From Streptomyces sp. ADI95-17 (GTDB lineage Bacteria > Actinomycetota > Actinomycetes > Streptomycetales > Streptomycetaceae), in contig NZ_ML123044.1 in NCBI RefSeq assembly GCF_003846175.1, positions 1,034,162 through 1,082,605 of the forward strand: a stretch of DNA of 48,444 bases, given 5' to 3'. Each line of letters begins with the position of its first letter. Positions within the stretch are counted from its first letter, which is position 1. The notes under the pieces were generated by a model. The model saw only the letters and a list, made by a program, of their open reading frames with translations, was not told where the DNA came from and searched no databases. Positions 17,147 through 24,850 of the stretch are shown here, piece after piece. The position numbers and the translations under genes are program-made.

Positions 17147-17824
17147 GTGCCTTTCCTGTTGCTGATCGAGGACGACGACGCCATCCGCACGGCCCTCGAA
17201 CTCTCGCTGTCACGCCAGGGCCACCGAGTGGCCACCGCGGCGACGGGAGAGGACGGCCTGAAACTGCTGCGTGAGCAGCGGCCGGACCTGATCGTGCTGG
17301 ATGTGATGCTGCCCGGGATCGACGGCTTCGAGGTGTGCCGGCGTATCCGGCGCACCGACCAGCTGCCGATCATTCTGCTGACCGCGCGCAGCGACGACAT
17401 CGACGTCGTGGTCGGGCTTGAGTCCGGCGCCGACGACTACGTGGTGAAACCCGTGCAGGGCCGGGTGCTCGACGCCCGTATCCGCGCGGTGCTGCGCCGG
17501 GGCGAGCGCGAGTCCACCGACTCCGCCTCGTTCGGGAGCGTGGTGATCGACCGTTCCGCGATGACCGTCACCAAGAACGGGGAGGATCTGCAGCTCACGC
17601 CGACCGAGCTGCGCCTCCTGCTGGAGCTGAGCCGCCGGCCGGGCCAGGCCCTGTCGCGGCAGCAGCTGCTCCGGCTGGTCTGGGAGCACGACTACCTCGG
17701 TGACTCCCGGCTGGTGGACGCGTGTGTGCAGCGGCTGCGGGCCAAGGTGGAGGACGTGCCGTCGTCGCCGACGCTGATCCGTACCGTCCGGGGTGTGGGC
17801 TACCGACTGGACTCGCCTCAGTGA
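17147..17824 (+). CDS. afsQ1: Two-component response regulator AfsQ1
   Basis: An OmpR/PhoB-type regulator of 225 residues from GTG 17147, the length known for S. coelicolor AfsQ1; ATG 17138 would add three residues and has no better ribosome-binding site. The receiver domain (about 1-118) has the acidic pair EDDD, the phosphoacceptor Asp52 in VLDVMLPG, the conserved Thr in LLTAR and Lys in VVKPV. The C-terminal winged-helix domain has LTPTELRLLLELSRRPGQALSR and RLRAKVE. AfsQ1 controls sigQ and links nitrogen state to secondary metabolism in S. coelicolor. It overlaps afsQ2 by GTGA. Confidence 0.95.
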   Translation: MPFLLLIEDDDAIRTALELSLSRQGHRVATAATGEDGLKLLREQRPDLIVLDVMLPGIDGFEVCRRIRRTDQLPIILLTARSDDIDVVVGLESGADDYVVKPVQGRVLDARIRAVLRRGERESTDSASFGSVVIDRSAMTVTKNGEDLQLTPTELRLLLELSRRPGQALSRQQLLRLVWEHDYLGDSRLVDACVQRLRAKVEDVPSSPTLIRTVRGVGYRLDSPQ

Positions 17825-19359
17825 GCGATGCAGTCAAACGGAGCCTGCTCGCCGGGCTCCGCTGGACCAGTCTGCGGCTGCGGCTCGTCGTGGTGTTCGC
17901 GCTGGTGGCGCTGACCGCCGCGGTGTCCGCGTCGGGGATCGCGTACTGGCTGAACCGCGAGGCCGTGCTGACCCGTACCCAGGACTCCGCGCTCGGGGAC
18001 TTCCGCCAGGAGATGCAGGGCCGGGCGGCCTCGCTGCCGCTCCACCCCACCAGGGACGATCTGCAGAACGCCGCGGTGCAGATGGCGAGCAGTTCGCCGG
18101 GCTACAGCGTGCTGCTGGTCGACGAGCGCGACACCGGCAAGCCGATCGTCGGCAACTCGGACCTGGACACCTTCACCCTCGACAACGTACCGCTGTCGCT
18201 GCAGAAGGCGGTCAACAAGAGGCAGCCGGTGGAGGCGGGCAACAAGTACGAGTACCACCTGTTCTGGCAGCGGACCAGCATCCGCGGCACGCCGTACCTG
18301 GTGGGCGGTACGAAGATCATCGGCGGTGGCCCGACCGGCTACATGCTGAAGTCGCTCGACCAGGAACGGCAGGACCTCAACTCCCTGGCCTGGTCCCTGG
18401 GCATCGCCACCGGGCTCGCGCTGATCGGTTCGGCGCTGCTCGCGCAGGCCGCCGCGACGACCGTGCTGCGGCCCGTGCAGCGGCTCGGCGACGCCGCCCG
18501 CAAGCTCGGCGAGGGCAAGCTCGACACCCGGCTCGTGGTGTCCGGCACGGATGAACTGGCCGATCTCTCCCGTACGTTCAACCGGACCGCGAGTTCGCTG
18601 GAGAAGCGGGTCGCGGACATGAGCGCGCGGGACGAGGCGAGCCGGCGGTTCGTCGCCGACATGTCGCACGAGCTGCGCACCCCGCTCACCGCGCTGACCG
18701 CCGTCACCGAGGTGCTGGAGGACGAGGCGGACAGCCTCGACCCGATGATCGCGCCCGCGGTGCGTCTGGTGGTGAGCGAGACCCGGCGCCTCAACGACCT
18801 GGTGGAGAACCTGATGGAGGTCACCCGCTTCGACGCGGGTACGGCCCGGCTCGTCCTCGACACCGTGGACGTCGCCGACCAGGTCACCGCCTGCATCGAC
18901 GTCCGTGCGTGGCTGGACGCGGTGGATCTGGGCGCCGAGCGCGGCATGATGGTCCGTCTGGACCCGCGCCGGCTCGATGTGATCCTGGCGAATCTGATCG
19001 GCAACGCGCTCAAGCACGGCGGTTCGCCGGTACGGGTCACGGTGCGGACCGAGGGCGACCAGCTCGTCATCGAGGTCCGGGACCACGGCCCCGGCATCCC
19101 CGGGGACGTGCTGCCCCATGTCTTCGACCGTTTCTACAAGGCCAGCGCCTCACGCCCGCGCTCCGAGGGCAGCGGGCTCGGTCTTTCGATCGCCATGGAG
19201 AACGCGCACATCCACGGCGGTGACATCACGGCCGCGAACTCACCGGACGGCGACGGCGCGGTGTTCGTGCTGCGGCTGCCGCGCGATGCCGAGCAGCTCA
19301 CCCGGCCCGGCGGTGGGCACGATACCGGGGACCGGGACGAGGAGGGCGACGCGACGTGA
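17821..19359 (+). CDS. afsQ2: Sensor histidine kinase AfsQ2
   Basis: A 512-residue membrane sensor kinase whose GTG start overlaps the afsQ1 stop. It has a first membrane helix at about residues 20-42, an extracytoplasmic sensor region of about 145 residues and a second helix at about 190-212, followed by HAMP. The HisKA segment FVADMSHELRTPLTAL carries the phosphoacceptor His283. ATP-binding boxes are N (NLIGNALKHG), G1 (DHGPGIP), F (FDRFYKA) and G2 (GSGLGLSIA). All catalytic elements are intact. It phosphorylates AfsQ1. The stop overlaps the start region of the following lipoprotein gene, so the three are co-transcribed. Confidence 0.95.
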   Translation: MSDAVKRSLLAGLRWTSLRLRLVVVFALVALTAAVSASGIAYWLNREAVLTRTQDSALGDFRQEMQGRAASLPLHPTRDDLQNAAVQMASSSPGYSVLLVDERDTGKPIVGNSDLDTFTLDNVPLSLQKAVNKRQPVEAGNKYEYHLFWQRTSIRGTPYLVGGTKIIGGGPTGYMLKSLDQERQDLNSLAWSLGIATGLALIGSALLAQAAATTVLRPVQRLGDAARKLGEGKLDTRLVVSGTDELADLSRTFNRTASSLEKRVADMSARDEASRRFVADMSHELRTPLTALTAVTEVLEDEADSLDPMIAPAVRLVVSETRRLNDLVENLMEVTRFDAGTARLVLDTVDVADQVTACIDVRAWLDAVDLGAERGMMVRLDPRRLDVILANLIGNALKHGGSPVRVTVRTEGDQLVIEVRDHGPGIPGDVLPHVFDRFYKASASRPRSEGSGLGLSIAMENAHIHGGDITAANSPDGDGAVFVLRLPRDAEQLTRPGGGHDTGDRDEEGDAT

Positions 19360-19976
19360 TGGGCAGCGAAAACCGCCGGGCGCGCCGTACGGCCGTGGCA
19401 CTGGCCGGCGCCGTGGTCACAGCGGTGCTGGCCGCGGGCTGCGGGATCAGGTCCACCACCGTGCCGGTGGACGCCGGTGCCGCACCGTCCCAGGTGCCGT
19501 GCGCGATGTCCGCGGAGAACGTCACGACACAGGCCGCCCGGGGCATCCCCGTACAGATCTATCTGGTCTGCTCCTCGCAGCTGGTCACGGTGGACCGTAC
19601 GGTGCAGATCGACGAGAACGGCACCGACCGGGTCCGGGTCGCGCAGGCGCTCCTGGGCGAGCTGCTGCAGAAGCCGCCCGCCGCGGAACGGCAGGCGGGG
19701 TACTCCACGACCGTGCCGAAGACCCTGCGGGTCGGCGGGGCCCGCGGCGGCGACCGGGCGGGCACGCTCCGGCTCAGCGAGCAGCCGGAGGACCTGCGGT
19801 CCGAGGCGCTGGCGCAGATCGTCTGCACGTACGCGGAGAGCGACTCGCTCGCCCCGGAGGGCACGGTGGTACTGGGCGGGCCGGGGAACTACCCGCCGCG
19901 CGGGTACCTGTGCACCTCGGAGATGAAGGCGCGGCCCAAGGCGGTACCGACGCCGATGGTCGGCGCGGGGAACTGA
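19356..19976 (+). CDS. Lipoprotein of the afsQ operon
   Basis: A 206-residue lipoprotein: a basic N terminus, a hydrophobic stretch and a lipobox ending LAAGC at residue 28 (from ATG 19359) or 29 (from GTG 19356; GGAGGG lies nine bases before this GTG). The mature part contains VPVQIYLV-type and VAQALLGELLQKPP segments and resembles spore-germination GerMN-like lipoproteins in spacing, but similarity is partial. Translational overlap with afsQ2 suggests that it assists or modulates AfsQ2 sensing at the outer face of the membrane; this is inference from context. Confidence 0.85.
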   Translation: MMGSENRRARRTAVALAGAVVTAVLAAGCGIRSTTVPVDAGAAPSQVPCAMSAENVTTQAARGIPVQIYLVCSSQLVTVDRTVQIDENGTDRVRVAQALLGELLQKPPAAERQAGYSTTVPKTLRVGGARGGDRAGTLRLSEQPEDLRSEALAQIVCTYAESDSLAPEGTVVLGGPGNYPPRGYLCTSEMKARPKAVPTPMVGAGN

Positions 19977-20064
19977 ACGCCCCGGTGAGCGGCTCGCCGT
20001 CGCCGGGCGGGCCGGTTTCCGGGACGGCGGAACCGATCCTGCCGTTCGCCGCGTCTTGGGTGGC

Positions 20065-20613
20065 GTGCGTCAAGGTTCGGACGGTACAGCCGTCATCCGC
20101 TTCCGCGCGGCCGGGGTCTCTCTGCTCCTCGCGCATCTGCTGCTTGTCGGGTGGCTGACCCTGCGCCCGCTCGATGTGCCGTGGATGGGCGCCTCGAATC
20201 TCCGACCCTTCGCCGGTATCAGGGCGGATCTGTCCCTCGGCCCGGTCGAGGCGGCCCGCCGGATCGGCGAGGGGCTGCTGCTGCTCGCCCCGCTGGGCGT
20301 GCTGCTGCCGATGGCCGGGGGCCGGCTCTCCGTCTCCCCGTGGGCCTCGCTGGCCCGTACCGTCGCGGCGGGTGCGCTGATCTCGACGAGCATCGAGCTG
20401 GCCCAGACCGGCGTGCCCGGTCAGGTCGTCGATGTCGATTCGCTGCTGCTGAACACCACCGGTGTGGCCATCGCCCATCTGCTCGTGGTGCCCATGTGCC
20501 GGGCGCGGCTGCGCCGCCGGAAGCAGGATCGGGTCGGGGTGCTCCCCCACCCGAGGAACGACGCGGGCCAGGGTTCGACCCCGACGATTCCCAGGGTCGG
20601 GATCGCACCGTAG
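20065..20613 (+). CDS. VanZ-family membrane protein
   Basis: A roughly 182-residue membrane protein with four predicted helices. The VanZ pattern is visible as N-LRPF (SNLRPFAGI), LLLAPLGVLLP, then STSIELAQTGVPGQVVDVDSLLLNTTG, where E-x-x-Q and D-x-x-D-x-x-x-N are the family's conserved polar residues. Family members are linked to teicoplanin resistance in enterococci, but most actinobacterial versions have no known role. GTG 20065 is chosen as start, with TTG 20056 the alternative. The C-terminal 30 residues are basic and cytoplasmic. Confidence 0.82.
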   Translation: MRQGSDGTAVIRFRAAGVSLLLAHLLLVGWLTLRPLDVPWMGASNLRPFAGIRADLSLGPVEAARRIGEGLLLLAPLGVLLPMAGGRLSVSPWASLARTVAAGALISTSIELAQTGVPGQVVDVDSLLLNTTGVAIAHLLVVPMCRARLRRRKQDRVGVLPHPRNDAGQGSTPTIPRVGIAP

Positions 20614-20707
20614 AGCGACGCTTTGCCCCCCTTCGCCGGGCCACCATGGAGACATCGGGAGCACGACGGAGCTGCTCCCTCAGCAACGGTTCGCGAAGGA
20701 GCCCACC

Positions 20708-20911
20708 ATGGCCGCACTTGCCCGCCCCCGTGACGGACGCATGATCGGCGGAGTGTGCGCAGCGCTGGCACGGCGCTTCGGCACCTCCGCGGGGACCATG
20801 CGCGTCATCTTCCTGGTCTCCTGCCTGCTGCCGGGGCCGCAGTTCCTGCTCTACCTGGCGCTTTGGCTGCTGTTCCCGTCCGAGAAGACGTCGTCGGCCA
20901 CCGCCTGGTGA
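20708..20911 (+). CDS. Small PspC-domain membrane protein
   Basis: A 67-residue protein that is essentially one PspC domain: RPRDGRMIGGVCAALARRFG, followed by a membrane helix ending YLALWLLFP. AAGGAG lies six bases before ATG 20708. Single-domain PspC proteins sit in the membrane and are associated with envelope-stress responses in several bacteria. The specific role here is unknown. A perfect long palindrome follows the stop. Confidence 0.88.
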   Translation: MAALARPRDGRMIGGVCAALARRFGTSAGTMRVIFLVSCLLPGPQFLLYLALWLLFPSEKTSSATAW

Positions 20912-20920
20912 TCCGGTACG

Positions 20921-20973
20921 CATACGCCTGTGGGGCGGACACCCGGACCGGGTGTCCGCCCCACAGGCGTATG
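20921..20973. terminator. 26-bp perfect inverted repeat terminator
   Basis: Bases 20921-20946 are the exact reverse complement of 20948-20973, with a single central base. It lies between the convergent PspC gene and the small secreted-protein gene and should terminate in both directions. Confidence 0.9.
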
Positions 20974-20981
20974 TACGGGGA

Positions 20982-21299
20982 TCAGCCGCCGAGCGGGAGA
21001 CCGTTGGTCGACAGGCCGCTGGTCTGCAGGCCGCCCGCGGGCATGCCGCCGAGCAGACCCTTGACCGGGGTGGTGGCCTGGCCGACGAGCTTCTGCTGGT
21101 CGGTGCCGAGCAGCTTGGTGGCCGTCTCCTGCACCGGCAGGCTCTGGGTCGCCGTTCCCAGCGCCGCGCTCGCGACCGGCAGAGCGGTGGTCGCGGCGTC
21201 GGTCGGCAGCACGGCGGCGGAGGCGGTGCCCGCGGCGGCGGCGGCGAAGGCGGCACCGAGAGCGGCGACGCCGAGAGTCCTGACAGCAGACTGCTTCAT
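20982..21299 (-). CDS. Small secreted protein with LGG-rich tail
   Basis: A 105-residue protein starting at ATG 21299, preceded by AAGGA nine bases away. It has a signal peptide (residues 1-29, ending ASA-AV), and then an Ala/Thr/Leu/Gln-rich mature part. The end is a repetitive GLLGGMP, GGLQTSGLSTNG, LPLGG tail. No cysteines and no enzymatic motif. It resembles the protein at 14870-15289 in composition. A structural or surface role is plausible, but I do not recognise the family. Confidence 0.75.
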   Translation of the reverse strand: MKQSAVRTLGVAALGAAFAAAAAGTASAAVLPTDAATTALPVASAALGTATQSLPVQETATKLLGTDQQKLVGQATTPVKGLLGGMPAGGLQTSGLSTNGLPLGG

Positions 21300-21380
21300 G
21301 TGAAATTCATCCTTGGGGAGAGGGATGTGGGGGCTCCGAAAAGTAGCCAGCCCGACGCCCTTCCCGCAAACACGCCGACA

Positions 21381-21424
21381 CGCGGACAACGGCCGGGAAT
21401 TCGGCGTCCCGGCCGTTGTCCGCG
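21381..21424. terminator. Hairpin terminator after add
   Basis: An 18-bp perfect stem (21381-21398 with 21407-21424) and an eight-base loop, starting ten bases beyond the adenosine deaminase stop. Confidence 0.9.
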
Positions 21425-21433
21425 GAGCCGGGA

Positions 21434-22588
21434 TCAGCCCACGGAAGAGGAAGAAACGCTGGTCGCAGCGGTCTGCTCGAAGAGCCACTCGGACTTCAGC
21501 TCGGCGTATCCGGGCTTGATCACATCGTTGATCATCGCCAGACGCTCATCAAAAGGAATGAATGCCGACTTCATCGCATTGACGGTGAACCACTGCATGT
21601 CGTCGAGCGTGTATCCGAAGGTCTCGGTCAGCTTCTCGAATTCGCGGCTCATGCTCGTACCGCTCATCAGCCGGTTGTCCGTGTTCACCGTGGCCCGGAA
21701 ATGCAGCTTCCGCAGCAGCCCGATGGGGTGCTCGGCGTACGAGGCGGCGGCGCCGGTCTGGAGGTTGGAGGTCGGGCACAGCTCCAGCGGGATGCGCTTG
21801 TCCCGTACGTAGGAGGCGAGGCGGCCGAGCTTCACCCCGCCGTCGTCGGCGACCTCGATGTCATCGATGATGCGGACCCCGTGGCCGAGCCGGTCCGCAC
21901 CGCACCACTGGAGCGCCTGCCAGATCGACGGCAGGCCGAAGGCCTCGCCCGCGTGGATGGTGAAGTGGTTGTTCTCGCGCTTGAGGTACTCGAAGGCGTC
22001 GAGGTGCCGGGTGGGCGGGAAGCCCGCCTCCGCGCCCGCGATGTCGAAGCCGGCCACGCCCTGGTCGCGGTAGCGGTTGGCGAGTTCGGCGATCTCCAGG
22101 GAGCGGGCGGCGTGCCGCATCGCGGTGAGGAGGGCGCCCACGCGGATGCGGTTCCCGTCCCGGCGGGCCCGCGACTCGCCCTCGCGGAAGCCCTCGTTGA
22201 CCGCCTCGACGACCTCTTCGAGGGTCAGCCCGGCTTCCAGGTGCTGCTCGGGGGCGTACCGCACCTCGGCGTAGACGACACCGTCCGCGGCCAGGTCCTC
22301 GGCACATTCGGCGGCCACCCTGACCAGCGCCTCACGGGTCTGCATGACGGCGCAGGTGTGGGCGAACGTCTCCAGGTAGCGCTCCAGCGATCCGGAGTCG
22401 GCCGCCTCGCGGAACCAGATGCCGAGCTTGTCGGGCTCGGTCTCGGGAAGTCCCTCGTATCCGCTCTCGCGGGCGAGGTCGACGATCGTTCCCGGGCGCA
22501 GACCGCCGTCGAGATGGTCGTGGAGAAGCACCTTGGGGGCACGCCGGATCTGATCCTGGCCGGGCACATGAAGGGTCGGGCTCATCAT
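21434..22588 (-). CDS. add: Adenosine deaminase
   Basis: A 384-residue zinc enzyme converting adenosine or deoxyadenosine to inosine or deoxyinosine. Active-site elements are all present: HDHLDGG (metal histidines), [10 protein letters not shown] (metal His and catalytic Glu), RLGHGVRI, and [11 protein letters not shown] carrying the metal Asp. ATG 22588 is the first of two adjacent ATG codons and stands six bases after a -10 hexamer, so the mRNA is probably leaderless. The CTACGCGCGTAG operator lies in the promoter spacer, placing the gene in the same regulon as deoC. It is transcribed alone and ends in a strong hairpin. Confidence 0.96.
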   Translation of the reverse strand: MMSPTLHVPGQDQIRRAPKVLLHDHLDGGLRPGTIVDLARESGYEGLPETEPDKLGIWFREAADSGSLERYLETFAHTCAVMQTREALVRVAAECAEDLAADGVVYAEVRYAPEQHLEAGLTLEEVVEAVNEGFREGESRARRDGNRIRVGALLTAMRHAARSLEIAELANRYRDQGVAGFDIAGAEAGFPPTRHLDAFEYLKRENNHFTIHAGEAFGLPSIWQALQWCGADRLGHGVRIIDDIEVADDGGVKLGRLASYVRDKRIPLELCPTSNLQTGAAASYAEHPIGLLRKLHFRATVNTDNRLMSGTSMSREFEKLTETFGYTLDDMQWFTVNAMKSAFIPFDERLAMINDVIKPGYAELKSEWLFEQTAATSVSSSSVG

Positions 22589-22594
22589 TTGCGC

Positions 22595-22624
22595 ACTCTA
22601 GCGCCTACGCGCGTAGATTGTCGC
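22595..22624 (-). promoter_or_regulatory. add promoter, apparently leaderless
   Basis: Reading leftward, GCGACA (22624-22619) and TAGAGT (22600-22595) are separated by 18 bases. Six bases then precede ATG 22588. The arrangement is the same as at deoC. Confidence 0.6.
22605..22616. promoter_or_regulatory. Nucleoside-regulon operator, add
   Basis: Perfect palindrome CTACGCGCGTAG, identical to the deoC site, between the -35 and -10 elements of add and 17 bases upstream of its start codon. Confidence 0.75.
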
Positions 22625-22691
22625 TCGCCGATGCGTAACAGTGACCGCGAATACGGGTGGAGTACACCCGTCCTTCTGACACTGTTCTGTC

Positions 22692-23471
22692 ATGGCACAG
22701 CGCGCACTCCCTCTGCCCGCCGCAAGGCTGGGACGGGCCGTCAGGTCGGCCGGAGCTCCAACCGCGGTCAGCGGCGTCGTTCTGCTGCTCCCGGACGGAG
22801 AGCCCGACTCGCACCGTCGCCCGTCCCCCCTCTCGTACGCATTCCAGCTGCCACTGGCCCGCGCCCTGGCCCGCGCCGGTCAGGACGACGGGCTCGCCGC
22901 GCATGTGGTGCGCTATCGCTGCCGGGGCTGGAACGCCACCGACGCACAGCTCGCGGCGGACGCCGAATGGGCGGTGGAGGAGGTCGTCCGGCGTTACGGC
23001 GACGTCCCCGTCTGCCTGGCCGGACACGGCATGGGCGGCCGCGCCGCACTCCGGGCCGGCGGCCACGCCGCGGTCGACTCGGTACTGGCGATGGCCCCCT
23101 GGCTGCCCGAGGCCGACGCGGACGGATCGGACGCGGCGGACGGGGCGGAGCCGGTGAAGCACCTGCTCGGCCGTCAGGTGCTGCTCGTCCACGGCACCAA
23201 CGACGCCCGCACCGACCCCGAGCTGTCCTTCCGGCTGGCCGAACGGGCCAAGAAGACCAACCGCGACACCTGCCGCTTCGAGGTCCACTCGGACGGCCAC
23301 GCACTGCGCCAGCACCGGGCCGAAGTGACGGCCCTGGCCGCGGACTTCGTGTGCGGTTCACTGTTCGGCCGGGCGTACGCACGCCCGGTCGCCGACGCGC
23401 TGGCGGCGCCGCCGCCGCTGGGGCTGCGGATGCCGCTGGCGGCAGGGTTCGGGAAGTCGCTGCGGGGGTGA
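22692..23471 (+). CDS. Alpha/beta-hydrolase-fold protein lacking the nucleophile serine
   Basis: A 259-residue cytoplasmic protein with the dienelactone-hydrolase-like fold: GVVLLLPDG strand, VRYRCRGWN, the nucleophile elbow and a late VLLVHGTNDARTDPE carrying the acid residue, then SDGHALRQH with the histidine. The elbow reads AGHGMGG, where the family normally has GHSMGG. The serine is replaced by glycine, so ordinary hydrolase chemistry is not expected. It may be a non-catalytic or altered enzyme. It is divergent from add. Confidence 0.82.
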   Translation: MAQRALPLPAARLGRAVRSAGAPTAVSGVVLLLPDGEPDSHRRPSPLSYAFQLPLARALARAGQDDGLAAHVVRYRCRGWNATDAQLAADAEWAVEEVVRRYGDVPVCLAGHGMGGRAALRAGGHAAVDSVLAMAPWLPEADADGSDAADGAEPVKHLLGRQVLLVHGTNDARTDPELSFRLAERAKKTNRDTCRFEVHSDGHALRQHRAEVTALAADFVCGSLFGRAYARPVADALAAPPPLGLRMPLAAGFGKSLRG

Positions 23472-23504
23472 CTGGGCGCTTGGGAGAACAGGGAGCGATG
23501 ACGC

Positions 23505-23581
23505 TTATGCCGCGTATGCCGGATTCAATGAAAGTGAAGAAAAACAGCACCTTCTCTCGATAAAGTCGCAGGTCACGAACT
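23505..23581 (+). other. AT-rich CRISPR leader
   Basis: A stretch immediately before the first repeat that is much richer in A and T than its surroundings (for example AAAGTGAAGAAAAACAGC and CGATAAAGTC). It marks the promoter and spacer-insertion side of the array and indicates rightward transcription. Confidence 0.7.
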
Positions 23582-23793
23582 GTGGTCCCCGCGCGTGCGG
23601 GGGTGGTCCCTTCCGGTCGCACGACGGCTGCCACTGCGGCGTGTGGTCCCCGCGCGTGCGGGGGTGGCCCCGAGGCGCGCGACGCCCTGGCCCAACAAGT
23701 GGAGTGGTCCCCGCGCGTGCGGGGGTGGCCCCGCGTCCGGGGTCCAGTTCTTGTAGCCGTGGCGGTGGTCCCCGCGCGTGCGGGGGTGGTCCT
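23582..23793 (+). CRISPR. Type I-E-like CRISPR array, four repeats, three spacers
   Basis: Four 29-base repeats start at 23582, 23643, 23704 and 23765 with exact 61-base periodicity, so all three spacers are 32 bases. The repeat begins GTGGTCCCCGCGCG and ends GGGGGTGGYCCC; its inner inverted repeat (CCCCGC with GCGGGG) is typical of actinobacterial type I-E arrays. The first 24 bases are invariant; the tail varies: TCCC in repeat 1, CCCC in 2 and 3, TCCT in 4. No cas gene lies within the window. The array sits between the hydrolase gene and the LysR gene. Confidence 0.95.
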
Positions 23794-23834
23794 ACCCAGC
23801 GGGGGGGGTGGTGCTCTGCGTGAGGCGGGCCCGG

Positions 23835-24788
23835 TCAGTCCGGCAGAAGATGCCCCCGTCGCGACAGCAGGAAGCGTTTGAAGGCGGCGACCGGCGGTGT
23901 GTCGGGGTGGCCGTCCAGCCAGGCGACGCCGATCTCGCGGGCCGCTCTCGGGGCCGTCACCGTCAGTTCCACGACACCGGGGCGGGCCACCGCGGGCGGT
24001 GGGAGCAGGGCCACGCCGAGGCCGGCCGCGACCAGGCCGCGCAGGGTCTCCGCCTCCTCGCCCTCGAAGGCGACCCGGGGTGTGAAGCCCGCCTCGGCGC
24101 ACAGGTCGTCGGTGATCCGCCGCAGGCCGTAACCCGGTTCGAGGGTGACGAACTTTTCGTCGGCGGCCTCCGCGAGGCGGATACGGCGGCGGGTGGCGAG
24201 GCGGTGGTCCTCGGGGACGACGAGGCGCAGGCGCTGTTCGTCCAGGCGGCGGGCGACGAGGTCGGGGGCGTCGGGGACGGGTGAGGTGAGGCAGAGGTCG
24301 AGGCCGCCGGCCCGGAGGCGTTCGATCATCGCCTCGCCGTAGTTCTGCACGAGCTGGAAGCGGACCCGGGGGTGGTCGGCGCGGAAGGCGCGCAGCAGGG
24401 CGGGGACGGTCTCCGAGCCCATGGTGTGGAGAAAGCCGAAGGCGACCTTGCCGGTGGCCGGGTCGGCGTCGGCCCGTACCGAGTCGGCGGCCTTCTCGAC
24501 CTCGGCGAGGGCCCGCTCGGCGGAGCCCAGGAAGGTGCGGCCCGCCGGGGTGAGCGAGACGGTACGTCCCTTGCGGGCGAACAGGGCGACGCCCAGGTCC
24601 TGTTCGAGCCTGACCATCGCCCGCGACAGCGTCGACTGCGGTACGCCGAGCTCCTGCGCGGCGCGTGTGACGTGCTCGTGGCGGGCCACCGCCTCGAAGT
24701 GGGCCAGTCGCGGCGCGAGCACTGCGCGAATGTCTTCTTCGTAACTACTGGGTGACAGCCGGGGCTGTGAGCTGCGTTCATGCGCCAT
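23835..24788 (-). CDS. LysR-family transcriptional regulator
   Basis: A 317-residue regulator with the LysR N-terminal winged helix-turn-helix (HFEAVARHEHVTRAAQELGV, then PQSTLSRAMVRLEQDLG and LTPAGRTFL). The C-terminal effector-binding domain contains GFLHTMGSETVPALLRAF and VAAGLGVALLPP. ATG 24788 is chosen because a GATAAT hexamer ends seven bases upstream. It is divergent from an MFS exporter across 62 bases, the classic layout in which the regulator controls the neighbour and itself. The effector is unknown. Confidence 0.92.
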   Translation of the reverse strand: MAHERSSQPRLSPSSYEEDIRAVLAPRLAHFEAVARHEHVTRAAQELGVPQSTLSRAMVRLEQDLGVALFARKGRTVSLTPAGRTFLGSAERALAEVEKAADSVRADADPATGKVAFGFLHTMGSETVPALLRAFRADHPRVRFQLVQNYGEAMIERLRAGGLDLCLTSPVPDAPDLVARRLDEQRLRLVVPEDHRLATRRRIRLAEAADEKFVTLEPGYGLRRITDDLCAEAGFTPRVAFEGEEAETLRGLVAAGLGVALLPPPAVARPGVVELTVTAPRAAREIGVAWLDGHPDTPPVAAFKRFLLSRRGHLLPD

Positions 24789-24850
24789 GGGATTGATTAT
24801 CGCCACTTCGCGCATTGGACGCATGAAACCGGAGAGCCTACTTTCGGAGC
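24789..24850. promoter_or_regulatory. Divergent overlapping LysR/MFS promoters
   Basis: Rightward: TTGGAC (24815-24820), 18 bases, TACTTT (24839-24844), then six bases to the MFS ATG at 24851. Leftward: GATAAT (24801-24796), then seven bases to the LysR ATG at 24788. Both transcripts appear leaderless, and the two promoters are packed into 62 bases where a LysR protein could act on both. Confidence 0.6.

Noticed and set aside
23472..24788. cas genes near the CRISPR array
   Set aside because: The flanking genes are an alpha/beta-hydrolase homologue and a LysR regulator; none shows Cas1, Cas2, Cas3 or Cascade features.
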